64,000 bases of DNA, taken from positions 1,488,001 through 1,552,000 of the forward strand of contig CAVYLN010000002.1 of assembly GCA_963769435.1 (NCBI GenBank). Direction: 5' to 3'. The translations under genes and the position numbers were made by a program. Shown here piece by piece: positions 28,168-37,555 of this stretch. This stretch comes from JADKAV01 sp963769435. GTDB taxonomy: Bacteria; Actinomycetota; Actinomycetes; S36-B12; UBA10799. Position 1 is the stretch's first letter; each line of letters starts with the position of its first letter. The notes below the pieces were generated by a model. It saw only the letters and a program-made list of their open reading frames with translations. It made no database searches and was not told where the DNA came from.

Positions 28168-29084
28168 CAGAGCGTCACACCCTCGGCCGGATCGTCGTGG
28201 TAGTACGTCAGGAAGATCTCCTCCAGGTCCGCCTCCTCGGAGCGGAAGTCCAGCACTTGGTAGTGCGTCGTGACCATGCGCAGCAGGTCGTCCATCCTGC
28301 CCTCGTAGGACAACTCCACATGCCCGCCCTCGATGAGGACGTCGCGCGCGCCTTCGACCGCGTGGAAATGTGCCGCGTCGGCCGGCGTCCCCAGGTCGAA
28401 CTCCACGCTGCGCATCCCCTTCGAGCGCATGTCCGCCACCGACTCCTGCGCGATGAGGTGACCGTGCCGGATGACCCCGACCCGGTCGGCGACCCGTTGC
28501 ACCTCCGACAGGGTGTGGCTGGACAGGAAGACACTGGCGCCCTCCGAGACCGCTTCGCGCATCATGGACTGGAACTCCCGCTGGACCAGCGGATCGAGCC
28601 CGTTGCTCGGCTCGTCCATGATGAACAGTTCCGGGCTGTTCATGAACGCCGCGATGATGCCGATCTTCTGCCGGTTGCCCGACGACAGGTCTCCGACCTT
28701 CTTGTCCAACTGGGCGTCGAGTCGCTGCGTGAGCTGGTCCACACGCGACCAGTCGACACCACCACGAAGGTTGGCGAAGTAGGTCAGCGTGTCCTTGCCC
28801 GTCAGGTTGGGATACAGCGCGAGGTCACTGGGCAGGTACCCGATGTGGCGGCGGATCTCGACCGAGTCGCGATGACAGTCCAGCCCCAGAATCCAGGCCG
28901 CACCCGCCGTGGGACGGATCTCGTCCATCACTGTACGGATCATGGTGGTCTTGCCGGCGCCGTTGGGTCCGAGGAAGCCGTAGACCTCGCCGGGCATCAC
29001 CTCCAGCGTCACATCCACCAGCGCCTCGAGGTGACCATAGTGTTTCGTGAGCCCCTCCGCGCGAAGGGCTGGCTGCTGACTCAT
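28167..29084 (-). CDS. ABC exporter ATPase subunit
   Basis: A 305-residue nucleotide-binding subunit. It carries Walker A (GPNGAGKTT), Q-loop region, signature LSSGNRQK, Walker B (LFIMDEPSNGLDP) and H-loop (SSHTLSE), followed by a C-terminal extension typical of drug-export DrrA-like ATPases. ATG at 29084 overlaps the TetR stop (ATGA), making a TetR-ATPase-permease operon. The signature SSG rather than SGG is common in this subfamily. Confidence 0.92.
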   Translation of the reverse strand: MSQQPALRAEGLTKHYGHLEALVDVTLEVMPGEVYGFLGPNGAGKTTMIRTVMDEIRPTAGAAWILGLDCHRDSVEIRRHIGYLPSDLALYPNLTGKDTLTYFANLRGGVDWSRVDQLTQRLDAQLDKKVGDLSSGNRQKIGIIAAFMNSPELFIMDEPSNGLDPLVQREFQSMMREAVSEGASVFLSSHTLSEVQRVADRVGVIRHGHLIAQESVADMRSKGMRSVEFDLGTPADAAHFHAVEGARDVLIEGGHVELSYEGRMDDLLRMVTTHYQVLDFRSEEADLEEIFLTYYHDDPAEGVTL

Positions 29085-29737
29085 GCTTTCTCCATTCCGC
29101 TGCGACCGTCGTTCTGGGCCGCCATCTCCTCCAGTGCGGCGGTGCCTTCCCGAGCGAACTCCTCGGTGAACAACCCGCCGCCGTACAGTTCGTAGACCGG
29201 CGCAAGGTAGGCCGTGAGCCGCGTGCCGGTGTCCGTGGTGAGATCCACTCCCAACAGCCGGTCGAGATGGCGGTGCATGACCAGGGCTCCGAGGCTCCAC
29301 AACATCAGCACCACTGCGCGGGACCGCTCATCGGCGGCCGGTCTGATCAGACCGCTCGCGACGCCCTGCTCGATGTAGCCGACCGCGTCGTCGACCAACT
29401 CGTCCACCAAGTGGTTGACCAGCGGTGAGTCCTCGCTCAGCACGGCCGCCAGATATCCGACCAGGGGCGCCAACTGTGTTTGTCGAAGTGCCCCGATCAG
29501 GTCCAGATCGGTACCCGCCGACATCGCCTTCTGCTTCTCCTGGCGGATCTGCGCGGCGACATACTCGTCGCAGGTGTGGCGCAACCCGGTCATCGAGCCG
29601 AAGTGGTTCATGACCGACCCGGCCGAGACACCCGCGGCCTGCGCCACCGCGCGTGCGGTCAGGGCGTCCACCCCTCGGGTCGCCACGATCTCGATCGCCG
29701 CGTCCCGCATCCGTGCCCGCACGTTCCGGTCGTCCAT
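29081..29737 (-). CDS. TetR-family regulator of the ABC exporter operon
   Basis: A 218-residue TetR regulator with HTH (LTARAVAQAAGVSAGSVMNHFGSM) and a helical ligand domain. ATG at 29737 is preferred because a palindromic operator covers 29741-29754 immediately upstream. An in-frame GTG at 29755 would place that operator inside the gene. It heads the exporter operon, so it probably autoregulates the whole operon. Confidence 0.87.
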   Translation of the reverse strand: MDDRNVRARMRDAAIEIVATRGVDALTARAVAQAAGVSAGSVMNHFGSMTGLRHTCDEYVAAQIRQEKQKAMSAGTDLDLIGALRQTQLAPLVGYLAAVLSEDSPLVNHLVDELVDDAVGYIEQGVASGLIRPAADERSRAVVLMLWSLGALVMHRHLDRLLGVDLTTDTGTRLTAYLAPVYELYGGGLFTEEFAREGTAALEEMAAQNDGRSGMEKA

Positions 29738-29740
29738 GTT

Positions 29741-29764
29741 TGAACGCACGTTCACAATTCTATA
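29741..29764 (-). promoter_or_regulatory. TetR operator and -10 element
   Basis: TGAACGCACGTTCA (29741-29754) has perfect 6-bp arms around a 2-bp centre. On the minus strand it is directly preceded by TATAGAAT, a good -10 hexamer region. Binding here would block initiation of the TetR-ABC operon. Confidence 0.65.
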
Positions 29765-29793
29765 CGGATGTTCAGGCTCCGTCGAGGGTCGAC

Positions 29794-30960
29794 CTAGTCC
29801 CGGCCGAACAGGTCACGTGTGTAGACCTTGTCCATGACATCCTCGATCTCCTCGGAGATACGGTTCGCCACGATCACCGACGAGCGGCGCTTGAACTCGT
29901 CGAGGTCCGAGAGCACCTCGGAGTTGAAGAAGGAGTCCTCATCCAGCACCGGTTCGTAGACGATGACCTCGACGCCCTTGGCCTTGAGCCGTTTCATGAT
30001 CCCCTGCACGCTGGACGTCCGGTAGTTGTCGGACCCCTCCTTCATCACCAGGCGGTAGATCCCGACGACCTCGGGTTCGAGGTCCATGATCTGCTCGGCC
30101 ACGAAGTCCTTGCGTGTGCTGTTCGCGTCGACGACCGCGCGGATGAGATCCTGTGGGACGTTCTCGTAGTTGGCCAGCAACTGCTTGGTGTCCTTCGGCA
30201 GGCAGTACCCGCCGTACCCGAATGACGGATTGTTGTAGTGCCCACCCACGCGAGGATCCAGGCTCACTCCGGCGATGATGTCGCGGCTGTCCATGCCGTG
30301 GCTCGACGCGAAGGTGTCGAGCTCGTTGAAGAACGCGACCCGCAGCGCGAGGTAGGTGTTGGCGAACAGTTTGATGGCCTCCGCCTGCCGCGGTTCGGTG
30401 ATCAGCACCGGGGCATCCGGATTCAACGAACCGGCCGCCATGAGTTCCGCGAACCGGCGACCGCGCTCGGACTTCTGTCCGACCACGATGCGCGAGGGGT
30501 ACAGGTTGTCGTGCAACGCGCGGCCCTCCCGCAGGAACTCCGGCGCGAACAGGATCGTGTCGGTGGCGAACTGCTCGCTCATCCGTTCCGTGAAGCCCAC
30601 CGGAATGGTCGACTTCACGACGATGGTGGCCGACGGTTCGATCGCTCTGACCTGGTGGATGACCGCCTCGACGGAGCTGGTGTCGAAGAAGTTGGCGTCG
30701 GGGTCGTAGTCGGTCGGCGTGGCCACGATCACGAAGGTCGCGCCCGCATAAGCCTCGTCCGGGTCGAGTGTCGCCCGGAGGTTCAACTGCGCGTCCCGAA
30801 GATACGACTCGAGATCGGGGTCCTCGATGGGCGACCGTCCCGCGTTGATCACATCGACCCTCACCGGATCCACGTCGAGTGCCAGGACCTCATGGTTCTG
30901 GGCGAGCAGGACGGCGTTGGAAAGCCCGACATAGCCCATACCGGCCACAGCGATCTTCAC
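29794..30960 (-). CDS. ugd: UDP-glucose 6-dehydrogenase
   Basis: A 388-residue NAD-dependent enzyme making UDP-glucuronate in two oxidations. It has the N-terminal NAD fold (GMGYVGLSNAVLL), STIPVGFTERM, FAPEFLREGRAL, and the catalytic Cys in GYGGYCLPKDTKQLL. GTG at 30960 gives VKIAVAGMGYVG and follows a GAGGGGG ribosome site. It sits alone, away from the UDP-xylose synthase at 2710-3685 that would use its product for exopolysaccharide. Confidence 0.93.
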   Translation of the reverse strand: MKIAVAGMGYVGLSNAVLLAQNHEVLALDVDPVRVDVINAGRSPIEDPDLESYLRDAQLNLRATLDPDEAYAGATFVIVATPTDYDPDANFFDTSSVEAVIHQVRAIEPSATIVVKSTIPVGFTERMSEQFATDTILFAPEFLREGRALHDNLYPSRIVVGQKSERGRRFAELMAAGSLNPDAPVLITEPRQAEAIKLFANTYLALRVAFFNELDTFASSHGMDSRDIIAGVSLDPRVGGHYNNPSFGYGGYCLPKDTKQLLANYENVPQDLIRAVVDANSTRKDFVAEQIMDLEPEVVGIYRLVMKEGSDNYRTSSVQGIMKRLKAKGVEVIVYEPVLDEDSFFNSEVLSDLDEFKRRSSVIVANRISEEIEDVMDKVYTRDLFGRD

Positions 30961-31062
30961 GGTGGGAACCCCCTCGAGGCAGACCCCTGAATGATAGTTG
31001 GCGGCTGTCGTTGTGTCGGTCGACCCGTGTCGGATACGGTGAGCCCGACCCGAGGAGCAACC

Positions 31063-31617
31063 ATGAGAATCCGTTCCACAGCCCTGGCCGGCACCGTCCT
31101 TCTCGCCCTGGCGGTCACCGCCCCTGCGGCGGGCGCGGACAAGGTGCCCGTGAAGCTCAAGGTGAAGGGCTGCGACGGATGCAGCGTCATGGCGACGTGG
31201 TCCAAGACGGGCAAGGCGACAGGCAAGTACCGTTCGAAGACCAAGACCGCCAAAGGTGACAACGCGAAGCTCACGTTCCAGATCCCCAAGGGCTACTACA
31301 TGTACTTCACCGCCACCTCCCCGCAGGCACAGGTGGATGCCGCCAGCGTCGTGGTGACCCAGTTCGTGGGCGCCACGAAGGGCTCCAAGGTCTCGGCCGG
31401 CAAGGCCAAGACGCTCAACGGTGGCGCCTACTACTGCCTCACCGCGAAGAAGCGCACGATCAAGGTGAAAGCGGCCTTGGTGAGCTCCGAGGGAGCGACG
31501 CTGCTGGGCCTGTGGGCGAACCCGCAACTCAAGGGCATGGGCACGAAGATCGAGGACGGGATCGACGGCGTCTACGGCACGCAGAACACGCTGATCTGCA
31601 AGGGCAAGTACTACTAG
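31063..31617 (+). CDS. Small secreted protein of unknown function
   Basis: A 184-residue exported protein: signal peptide (MRIRSTALAGTVLLALAVTAPAAGA), then a Lys- and Gly-rich beta domain with four Cys (GCDGCS, YYCLTAK, LICKGKYY). A GAGGAG ribosome site precedes ATG 31063. No family recognised. It is 24 bp upstream of the GH114-like gene on the same strand. Confidence 0.75.
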   Translation: MRIRSTALAGTVLLALAVTAPAAGADKVPVKLKVKGCDGCSVMATWSKTGKATGKYRSKTKTAKGDNAKLTFQIPKGYYMYFTATSPQAQVDAASVVVTQFVGATKGSKVSAGKAKTLNGGAYYCLTAKKRTIKVKAALVSSEGATLLGLWANPQLKGMGTKIEDGIDGVYGTQNTLICKGKYY

Positions 31618-31641
31618 ACCGGCACGCGGTCTGCTGACCAG

Positions 31642-32412
31642 ATGTCTGCCGTGATGGCAACGGGCCTGCTGGGTCTGGCGTTGCTGGTGGGTCCGTCAGC
31701 TCCAGCCCCGCAGACACTGCCAGCAGACACCAACGCGGACTACCAACTCGGAGGTTCCTACCCGCCGGCCGCCGGGGTGGGCATCGTGGTCCGGGACCGC
31801 CGCGACGACCCGGCGCCAGGCGCGTTTTCGATCTGCTACATCAACGCCTTCCAGACCCAGCCCGGGGCCCGTCGATGGTGGCTCTCGAAACACCCCGGCC
31901 TGGTACTGCGCACACAGGGAACACCCGTACTCGACGAGCAGTGGGGTGAGATGCTCCTCGACACCGGAACCATCGCGAAGCGGAAGAGGATCGCGCGAAT
32001 CGTCGGGCGGTGGATCTCCGGGTGCGCGGACTCCGGGTTCGATGCTGTGGAGCCCGACAACCTGGACAGCTGGCAACGCAGTCGCGGTCTCCTGCGTCGC
32101 CGGGACAACGTCGCTCTGGGACGGTTGCTGGTCGACCGGGCGCACGCCGCAGGACTGGCCATCGCGCAGAAGAACACTGCCGGCCTGGCACGGAAGCGAC
32201 TGTTCGACTTCGCCGTCGTCGAGCAATGCCAGCGCTACCGCGAGTGCGCGCGATTCACCCGGGCGTACGGCGACGACGTGATCGAGATCGAGTACCGACG
32301 CCGGGACTTCGTGCGGGCATGCCGCGCCCGCGGGGAGCGCGTGCCGATAGTGCTCCGGGACGTGTCGCTGCGGCCGGCGGGCACGCGTGGCCACCGATTC
32401 GCCTCCTGCTGA
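31642..32412 (+). CDS. Secreted GH114-like endo-alpha-1,4-polygalactosaminidase family protein
   Basis: A 256-residue TIM-barrel protein with signal peptide. It shows the GH114 pattern: YQLGG start, SICYINAFQT, the conserved GFDAVEPDNLDSW block with the candidate catalytic Glu-Asp, GLAIAQKN, and FDFAVVEQCQRYRECARF. It probably cleaves a galactosamine-rich extracellular polysaccharide; specificity is from family only. Same strand as and close to the small secreted protein gene. Confidence 0.85.
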   Translation: MSAVMATGLLGLALLVGPSAPAPQTLPADTNADYQLGGSYPPAAGVGIVVRDRRDDPAPGAFSICYINAFQTQPGARRWWLSKHPGLVLRTQGTPVLDEQWGEMLLDTGTIAKRKRIARIVGRWISGCADSGFDAVEPDNLDSWQRSRGLLRRRDNVALGRLLVDRAHAAGLAIAQKNTAGLARKRLFDFAVVEQCQRYRECARFTRAYGDDVIEIEYRRRDFVRACRARGERVPIVLRDVSLRPAGTRGHRFASC

Positions 32413-32423
32413 GGCGCACAAGC

Positions 32424-33245
32424 TCAGCCCGGCCCGAAGACCACCTCGTGCGCGGCTCCGGCCGCCGTGCGCCGTCGCACCATCCCCCAGGCAAACACAC
32501 CGAGCCCGAGGCCGGACCAGAACAGCGCCTCGCCGAACCACAACGGGGCGTCGTTGACCAGGATGGCGATGACGCCGACGGGAGCGAGCCACACCACCAC
32601 GTTCCGGAACGGCTCCCACACCGATGGCGGCTTGACATCCCCCATCTGCACCGCGATGGCCCGGCGGTCGAACCACAGCGTCGCGTGATACGCCAGTAGC
32701 AGCGGCAGCAGTTGCAGAGTCCATCCGGTCCAGAAGTCGTTGGGCTCGTCGAGCACGTACTCCCCGTACCAGGCGACGACCGCCGCCACCGCGAGCCCGA
32801 GCCCCCAGGCGCCGGTGGAGACCCGGTCGAGTCGTTGTTGCAGGGGCCGGTCGAGGCCGGGGAAACGTGCATCCGTGTACGGGGTCGTGAACGGCCTGCC
32901 GACGACCAGACTGACCACGGCGAGGATGGTCAGGGTGGTGTTGGAGACGAGATCCGCGTGATCCTCGAACCAGTTCGTCAGGCCCGGCGAGGCGAGCAGA
33001 CTCACCACCAGTACCACCGCGAAGATCACCGCGTCCGACGCCTCGAGCGGCTTGGGCTTCTCGCCGCGCAGCCACGCAACGCACAACAGGCCCCCGGCCA
33101 GCGCAAATGCGATGCCCGCCGACACGCGGGCGTCGAGCACATAGGGCAGCAGGCCCCAGGCGAGCCACGGGAGCAGCCCGGTGACCGGATCGTCGAGCAC
33201 GAGCAGGAAACGGTCCTGGTCGCTCTGCGCGCTCACCTGCCCCAT
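32424..33245 (-). CDS. Multi-pass membrane protein of unknown function
   Basis: A 273-residue protein with about eight hydrophobic helices and an amphipathic N-terminus (SAQSDQDRFLLVLDDPVTGLLPWLAWGLLPY). No transporter or enzyme motif recognised. ATG at 33245 is chosen because the upstream in-frame residues overlap the divergent promoter region. Convergent with the GH114-like gene and divergent from the PQQ-propeller gene. Confidence 0.7.
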   Translation of the reverse strand: MGQVSAQSDQDRFLLVLDDPVTGLLPWLAWGLLPYVLDARVSAGIAFALAGGLLCVAWLRGEKPKPLEASDAVIFAVVLVVSLLASPGLTNWFEDHADLVSNTTLTILAVVSLVVGRPFTTPYTDARFPGLDRPLQQRLDRVSTGAWGLGLAVAAVVAWYGEYVLDEPNDFWTGWTLQLLPLLLAYHATLWFDRRAIAVQMGDVKPPSVWEPFRNVVVWLAPVGVIAILVNDAPLWFGEALFWSGLGLGVFAWGMVRRRTAAGAAHEVVFGPG

Positions 33246-33308
33246 CGTGGGCCAACAGGTCCCGGTTCGCTCGCCTGCGGTCACTCGGCACCCACTAACG
33301 TGGCCACC

Positions 33309-35822
33309 GTGAGGATGCTCGCGGCTGCGTTCACGGTGATGGCGGTCACCGCGGGGTCGGTCGCCTGGGGCAACGCTGCCCAGCACGTCCCCGCCGCCGA
33401 CTCCCGCACCCAACCCGGTGCCCACTGGCCGACGATGCGTCACGACCTGCGCAACACCGGGGCCAGCGACCTGCCGGGACTCGACCCCGGGACCCAGCCC
33501 TGGTTCTTCCAGACCGGAAAGGGCATCTTCGCAACACCCGTGATCGCGGCCGACGGCACGATCTACGCGGGGTCGGCCGATAACAACCTCTACGGTCTCG
33601 ACGAACAGGGCAAGGAGGTCTGGCGGTTCGAGACGGGGGAGATCATCGACACCGCTCCGGCCCTGCTGGACGACCAGTCGCTGATCATCGGGTCCGGCGA
33701 CGAGAAGATGTACAAGGTCAGTACCGATCCGGCGATACCGTCCCATCAGCGGGTGATCTGGAGTTTCTCGCCGACGCTGCCGCCGGTCGAGGGGCAGTTG
33801 GTCTCTTGGTGGGAGGGCAGCCCCAACGTCGGTCCGGACGGGGTGATCTACCAGGGCAACACCGGTGGTGGCGCGTACGCGGTGAACCCCGACGGCTCCC
33901 AGAAGTGGGTGTACCAGGCCGAGAACGCTGTATGGACCGTGCCGGCCATGGACGATTCCGGCACCACGTTCTGGGGTTCTGTGGACACCCGGATCTTCGC
34001 CCTCAACCCCGACGGTACCCAGAAGTGGCAGCGGACAACGCTGGGCTATGTCACATCGTCACCGGCGCTCGACACCGAGGGCACGCTCTACGCGGGCTCG
34101 TTCGACGGGTCGCTGTACGCGCTGGACACCGAGACGGGCGCGGTGCGCTGGCAGTTGCAGACCGGCGACCACATCTACTCCTCGCCCGCCCTGGTGGAAC
34201 GCGACGGCCGCCTCGAGCAGATCATCGTCGGATCCACCGACGGGTTGCTGTACAGCGTCGATCCGCAAGGGCAGTTGTTGTGGACGTACGACACCGGAGC
34301 GCCGATCCGCAGTTCGCCGGTGATCGGGCAGCCTCCGGTGGCCGGAGGGCCCGCGATCGCCTACGTCGGTGCGGCGAACGGCCACCTGGTCGCTGTGAAC
34401 ACCAACGACGGCTCCCGGCGCTGGGCCTTCGACACGACCTCCGACGAGCCGACGCTGGCCACCCGCAACCAACTCAACTCGTCGCCGGCGCTGGGTCCCA
34501 AGGGTGTGTATCTGGGCAGCCAGGACGGAGCGATCTGGTACGTGCCCTACGACGTGTGCCTGCGCCCCGAGGCGGACCCGCGATGCGTGACCGGGGATCT
34601 GCCTGCCGACGGCATGTACCTGTTCGGCGTCAATGTGGGTGGCGGCATCGTGCCTCAGGGCGAATCCGTCGAGATCAGTCCGGCCGGATACATGACGGGC
34701 CGGGTGCTGTTGCGCCGCGGCGGGCAGACCGTTCCGGCGCGCCTGGTGCCGGCGCCGGATCCGAACCGGCTGGTGACGATCGAGCCGAAGGTGGATGCCG
34801 AGGTGTCCGTCTCCGGCGATGGTCGGTACGTCGTCGTCCGTCCCACGCAGATGCTGCCGCCCGATACGACCTTCACCGTCACCGTGAACGGGCTGGTGAC
34901 CACCGGCGGACCCCGACTGGGGAATCTGCCGGTCGGCAACGGACGCCTGGAACCCTACGAGGGCTCGTTCACCGTGCGCACCGGATCCGATGGGACCGCG
35001 TGGAATCCCGAGGTCCGCAAGAACCGGGTCTCGGGACTGTCCCTGTCACGACTGGCCGTTCCTCTTCCTCCCATGCTCACCAGCGTGAATCAGATCGGCT
35101 TCGACTTCTACGACTGGATCGGGGGAGCGGTCGAGACCGGCGATGAGGACACCGTGGTCTGGTTCGTCGGCGCCAAGCGCGACGACACCGGTCGGATCGT
35201 CGCCGACCCAGCCTCACTGTTCGCCTTCCCGGTGTCGGGTACCCAGCGTGGGGGGACCTTCCTGCTGAACGCCTCGCAGGTCAACCTGTGGTTCACGTTC
35301 GGCCCGGTGCCCCTGCGCCGCTTCGATCTGCGTGGGACCTTCGGTCCAGAAGGCGAGGTGCGCCCCGACTCGCAGTTCCTGGCCGAAGCCGTCTGCGAAG
35401 ACATCCCGCAGTACGGCACCCTGATGCCGGTGACCGGTATGTGCGACACGCAAGGCGTCATCACCGCGGGCGGCACGTTCCTGGGCGGCAGCGCCACCTC
35501 ACCCGCGCTGCGAAGGGTCAAGGGGATGTCGATCGGAGACGTGACCTTCACCCCGGGCACACCGGCCTCGTTCAGCGCGAGCATCGACGTCGAGCAGCCG
35601 TACCGCAGCGATGACCACTTCGTCTCGATCCTGCTGCTGGACGAGCAAGGTCGCCCCGTGCCCGTCGACTACTACAGCAGGACCACGCTGCAGACCGGGC
35701 CGGACAACCAGATCACCGGCGTCACGTTGGATGTCGACGGGCCCCTCCCGGCGACGGTGGAGGCGATCGTCATGACCGACGCGTTCCCCGCGATGCGACA
35801 GGAACTGGAGACCGGATCGTGA
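33309..35822 (+). CDS. Exported PQQ-like beta-propeller protein
   Basis: An 837-residue exported protein. A short signal sequence leads to an eight-blade-type propeller (about residues 40-420) with repeated GTIYAGSADNNLYGLDEQGKE-style blades (LYAGSFDGSLYALD, IYSSPALV). The haem or PQQ cofactor residues of quinoprotein dehydrogenases are not evident. The C-terminal 400 residues are beta-rich Ig-like domains of unknown family. It overlaps the next gene by 4 bp (GTGA), so it likely works with that membrane protein. Role unknown; BamB-like scaffolding is one possibility. The start could also be ATG at 33315. Confidence 0.78.
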   Translation: MRMLAAAFTVMAVTAGSVAWGNAAQHVPAADSRTQPGAHWPTMRHDLRNTGASDLPGLDPGTQPWFFQTGKGIFATPVIAADGTIYAGSADNNLYGLDEQGKEVWRFETGEIIDTAPALLDDQSLIIGSGDEKMYKVSTDPAIPSHQRVIWSFSPTLPPVEGQLVSWWEGSPNVGPDGVIYQGNTGGGAYAVNPDGSQKWVYQAENAVWTVPAMDDSGTTFWGSVDTRIFALNPDGTQKWQRTTLGYVTSSPALDTEGTLYAGSFDGSLYALDTETGAVRWQLQTGDHIYSSPALVERDGRLEQIIVGSTDGLLYSVDPQGQLLWTYDTGAPIRSSPVIGQPPVAGGPAIAYVGAANGHLVAVNTNDGSRRWAFDTTSDEPTLATRNQLNSSPALGPKGVYLGSQDGAIWYVPYDVCLRPEADPRCVTGDLPADGMYLFGVNVGGGIVPQGESVEISPAGYMTGRVLLRRGGQTVPARLVPAPDPNRLVTIEPKVDAEVSVSGDGRYVVVRPTQMLPPDTTFTVTVNGLVTTGGPRLGNLPVGNGRLEPYEGSFTVRTGSDGTAWNPEVRKNRVSGLSLSRLAVPLPPMLTSVNQIGFDFYDWIGGAVETGDEDTVVWFVGAKRDDTGRIVADPASLFAFPVSGTQRGGTFLLNASQVNLWFTFGPVPLRRFDLRGTFGPEGEVRPDSQFLAEAVCEDIPQYGTLMPVTGMCDTQGVITAGGTFLGGSATSPALRRVKGMSIGDVTFTPGTPASFSASIDVEQPYRSDDHFVSILLLDEQGRPVPVDYYSRTTLQTGPDNQITGVTLDVDGPLPATVEAIVMTDAFPAMRQELETGS

Positions 35823-36967
35823 GCACCGGGCTCCCCGTCTCCGCGCCGCGCGCCGCGATCCGCGCCCTCATCGATGGGGTCCTGGCCGTCGCGCTCGCGG
35901 TCGTGGTGGGAACGGGGATGGCCTACGCCCTCGCGTGGACCGGCCTCACCGAGAGTGCGCTGTGGCCTCTCGGAGGATGGCTGGCCGGAGCCGGATTGCT
36001 GGGCGGTTGGCAGCAGGAGGTCACCTCGGACGTCGCGGGTGGCATCGCCTGGGTCACGTACGCATCGGGCGTCCCGCTGCTGGTGACAGGCGCCGTCGCG
36101 GTCTACATCGCCCTGCGCGCCCGCCGGGCCCCGGCGTGGACAGCGCTTCCGGCCCTGGTCGGGGCAGCGGCGGGCGCAGCGCTGCTGGCGGCTGCGAGCA
36201 CGGCCACCGACACGGTCACCAACACCGCCGGGAGTGTCACGACCACCGAATCGCTGACCTGGGTCTGGGACAACGCCCACCCAGGAGTGGTCACCGGGGC
36301 CGCTGCCCTGGTCGCGGGTGTCTGGCTGCTCAACACCGTCGGTCTGCGGTGGTGGCGTTCCGGGCGCGGGGTTGCGCTGAGCCTGCTGGTCGGCATGGGT
36401 CTGGTCCTCACCGGAGCAGCCGCCGCGGCCGCCGTCTACCTGACCAGCTCCAGCGCCGTGGGCATCGGTCTCGCCCTGCTGTACCCCCTGCTCGGATCGC
36501 TGGTGCTCATCGGCGCCTCGGGCACCCCGGTTCAGACCGGCCTCACGCGACTCACGCCGGAACCCCTCGACCTGTCGACTTTCGGCGAGGGGCTTGTTTA
36601 CGGCGTGGGCGGTGTCGTGGCCGCGCTGGCACTCGCGCTGATCGCGGGTGTGGCCATGCGCCCGTTCAAACACCGCAGTACCTGGACCGGCGCGGTGTCG
36701 GTGACGGCTGCACTCGCGGCCTTCCTGGCATGGGCGATGACGAGCTCGATCGTCCTCCCGGGAGCCCTGGGCGGTGAGTCGACCCTTGCGGTGAATCCGC
36801 TGCTGGCCGCCGGTGCCGGGGCCGTCCTCGGGGCGGTCACACGTTTTGCGGCGGGGCGCCCGAAGTCCGACGGGAAGGTCCCCGCTCCAGCGCCGCCTCC
36901 GGCGAAGACCCCCGACGAGGCCGACATCGAGGAGTTGCTCAAGGAGGTTGGCAGCGGGCCCGCGTGA
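35819..36967 (+). CDS. Multi-pass membrane protein coupled to PQQ-propeller protein
   Basis: A 382-residue protein with about 10 hydrophobic helices, Ala/Gly-rich, with a charged cytoplasmic C-terminal tail (EDIEELLKEV-like acidic end after a Pro/Ala linker). No family recognised. GTG at 35819 overlaps the upstream stop, which argues that the exported propeller and this membrane protein form one unit. Confidence 0.7.
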   Translation: MSTGLPVSAPRAAIRALIDGVLAVALAVVVGTGMAYALAWTGLTESALWPLGGWLAGAGLLGGWQQEVTSDVAGGIAWVTYASGVPLLVTGAVAVYIALRARRAPAWTALPALVGAAAGAALLAAASTATDTVTNTAGSVTTTESLTWVWDNAHPGVVTGAAALVAGVWLLNTVGLRWWRSGRGVALSLLVGMGLVLTGAAAAAAVYLTSSSAVGIGLALLYPLLGSLVLIGASGTPVQTGLTRLTPEPLDLSTFGEGLVYGVGGVVAALALALIAGVAMRPFKHRSTWTGAVSVTAALAAFLAWAMTSSIVLPGALGGESTLAVNPLLAAGAGAVLGAVTRFAAGRPKSDGKVPAPAPPPAKTPDEADIEELLKEVGSGPA

Positions 36968-37013
36968 GGCCGATGTCTAGACTTGGGCCAGATCACGCAC
37001 GGAGGACACTCAC

Positions 37014-37406
37014 ATGATCAAAGGATTCCGCGACTTCATCCTGCGCGGCAACGTCATCGACCTCGCCGTCGCCGTCGTCATCGGCGCGGCATTCACCGCA
37101 CTGATCGGCGCGTTCAACACCGCCCTGATCACACCGATCGTCAACAGCTTCTTCTCTGTGCTCGGTCTGAGCAAGGACGGCATCGGCGGCACGATCGGAC
37201 TGCCCGGCGATCAGGTGATCAACATCGGCCTCATCATCGGAGCGGCGATCACGTTCCTGATCACCGCGGCGGTGGTGTACTTCGTATTCGTGGCGCCGAT
37301 GAACGCTGCCAAGTCGCGGTTCGCCAAGGACAAGGTCGAGGACCCGAAGGCCGAGGAACTGCTCGCCGAGATCCGCGACCTGCTCAAGGACCAGAAGCAG
37401 GGCTGA
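37014..37406 (+). CDS. mscL: Large-conductance mechanosensitive channel
   Basis: A 130-residue MscL homopentamer subunit opening under membrane tension to release solutes. Visible: N-terminal amphipathic helix (MIKGFRDFILRGNVIDLAVAVVIGAAF), TM1, periplasmic loop, TM2 (VINIGLIIGAAITFLITAAVVYFVF) and a charged C-terminal helix (EELLAEIRDLL). GGAGG precedes the ATG. Normal family length. Confidence 0.95.
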   Translation: MIKGFRDFILRGNVIDLAVAVVIGAAFTALIGAFNTALITPIVNSFFSVLGLSKDGIGGTIGLPGDQVINIGLIIGAAITFLITAAVVYFVFVAPMNAAKSRFAKDKVEDPKAEELLAEIRDLLKDQKQG

Positions 37407-37445
37407 AACCCCCGCCGGCCGGCCCCTCTCGCTTCGGCCACGAGG

Positions 37446-37501
37446 TTTTGCGAAGAAGTTTGCGCGACACGCCGACGTTTGCCGCCAACTTCTTCACAAA
37501 A
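37446..37501. terminator. Inverted repeat after mscL, possible terminator
   Basis: Arms TTTTGCGAAGAAGTT (37446-37460) and AACTTCTTCACAAAA (37487-37501) pair over 15 nt with one mismatch around a 26-nt loop. It could terminate mscL or be part of control of the ABC operon that begins 55 bp downstream. Confidence 0.5.
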
Positions 37502-37555
37502 GGTGCATGCGTCGATAATTCATCACTTGTTGAATAGCAGGCGTATGCTGGTGCC

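Noticed and set aside
26425..28203. A 592-codon plus-strand open frame opposite the ABC permease
   Set aside because: His/Gln/Arg-rich with no hydrophobic or domain pattern; the minus-strand permease explains the region.
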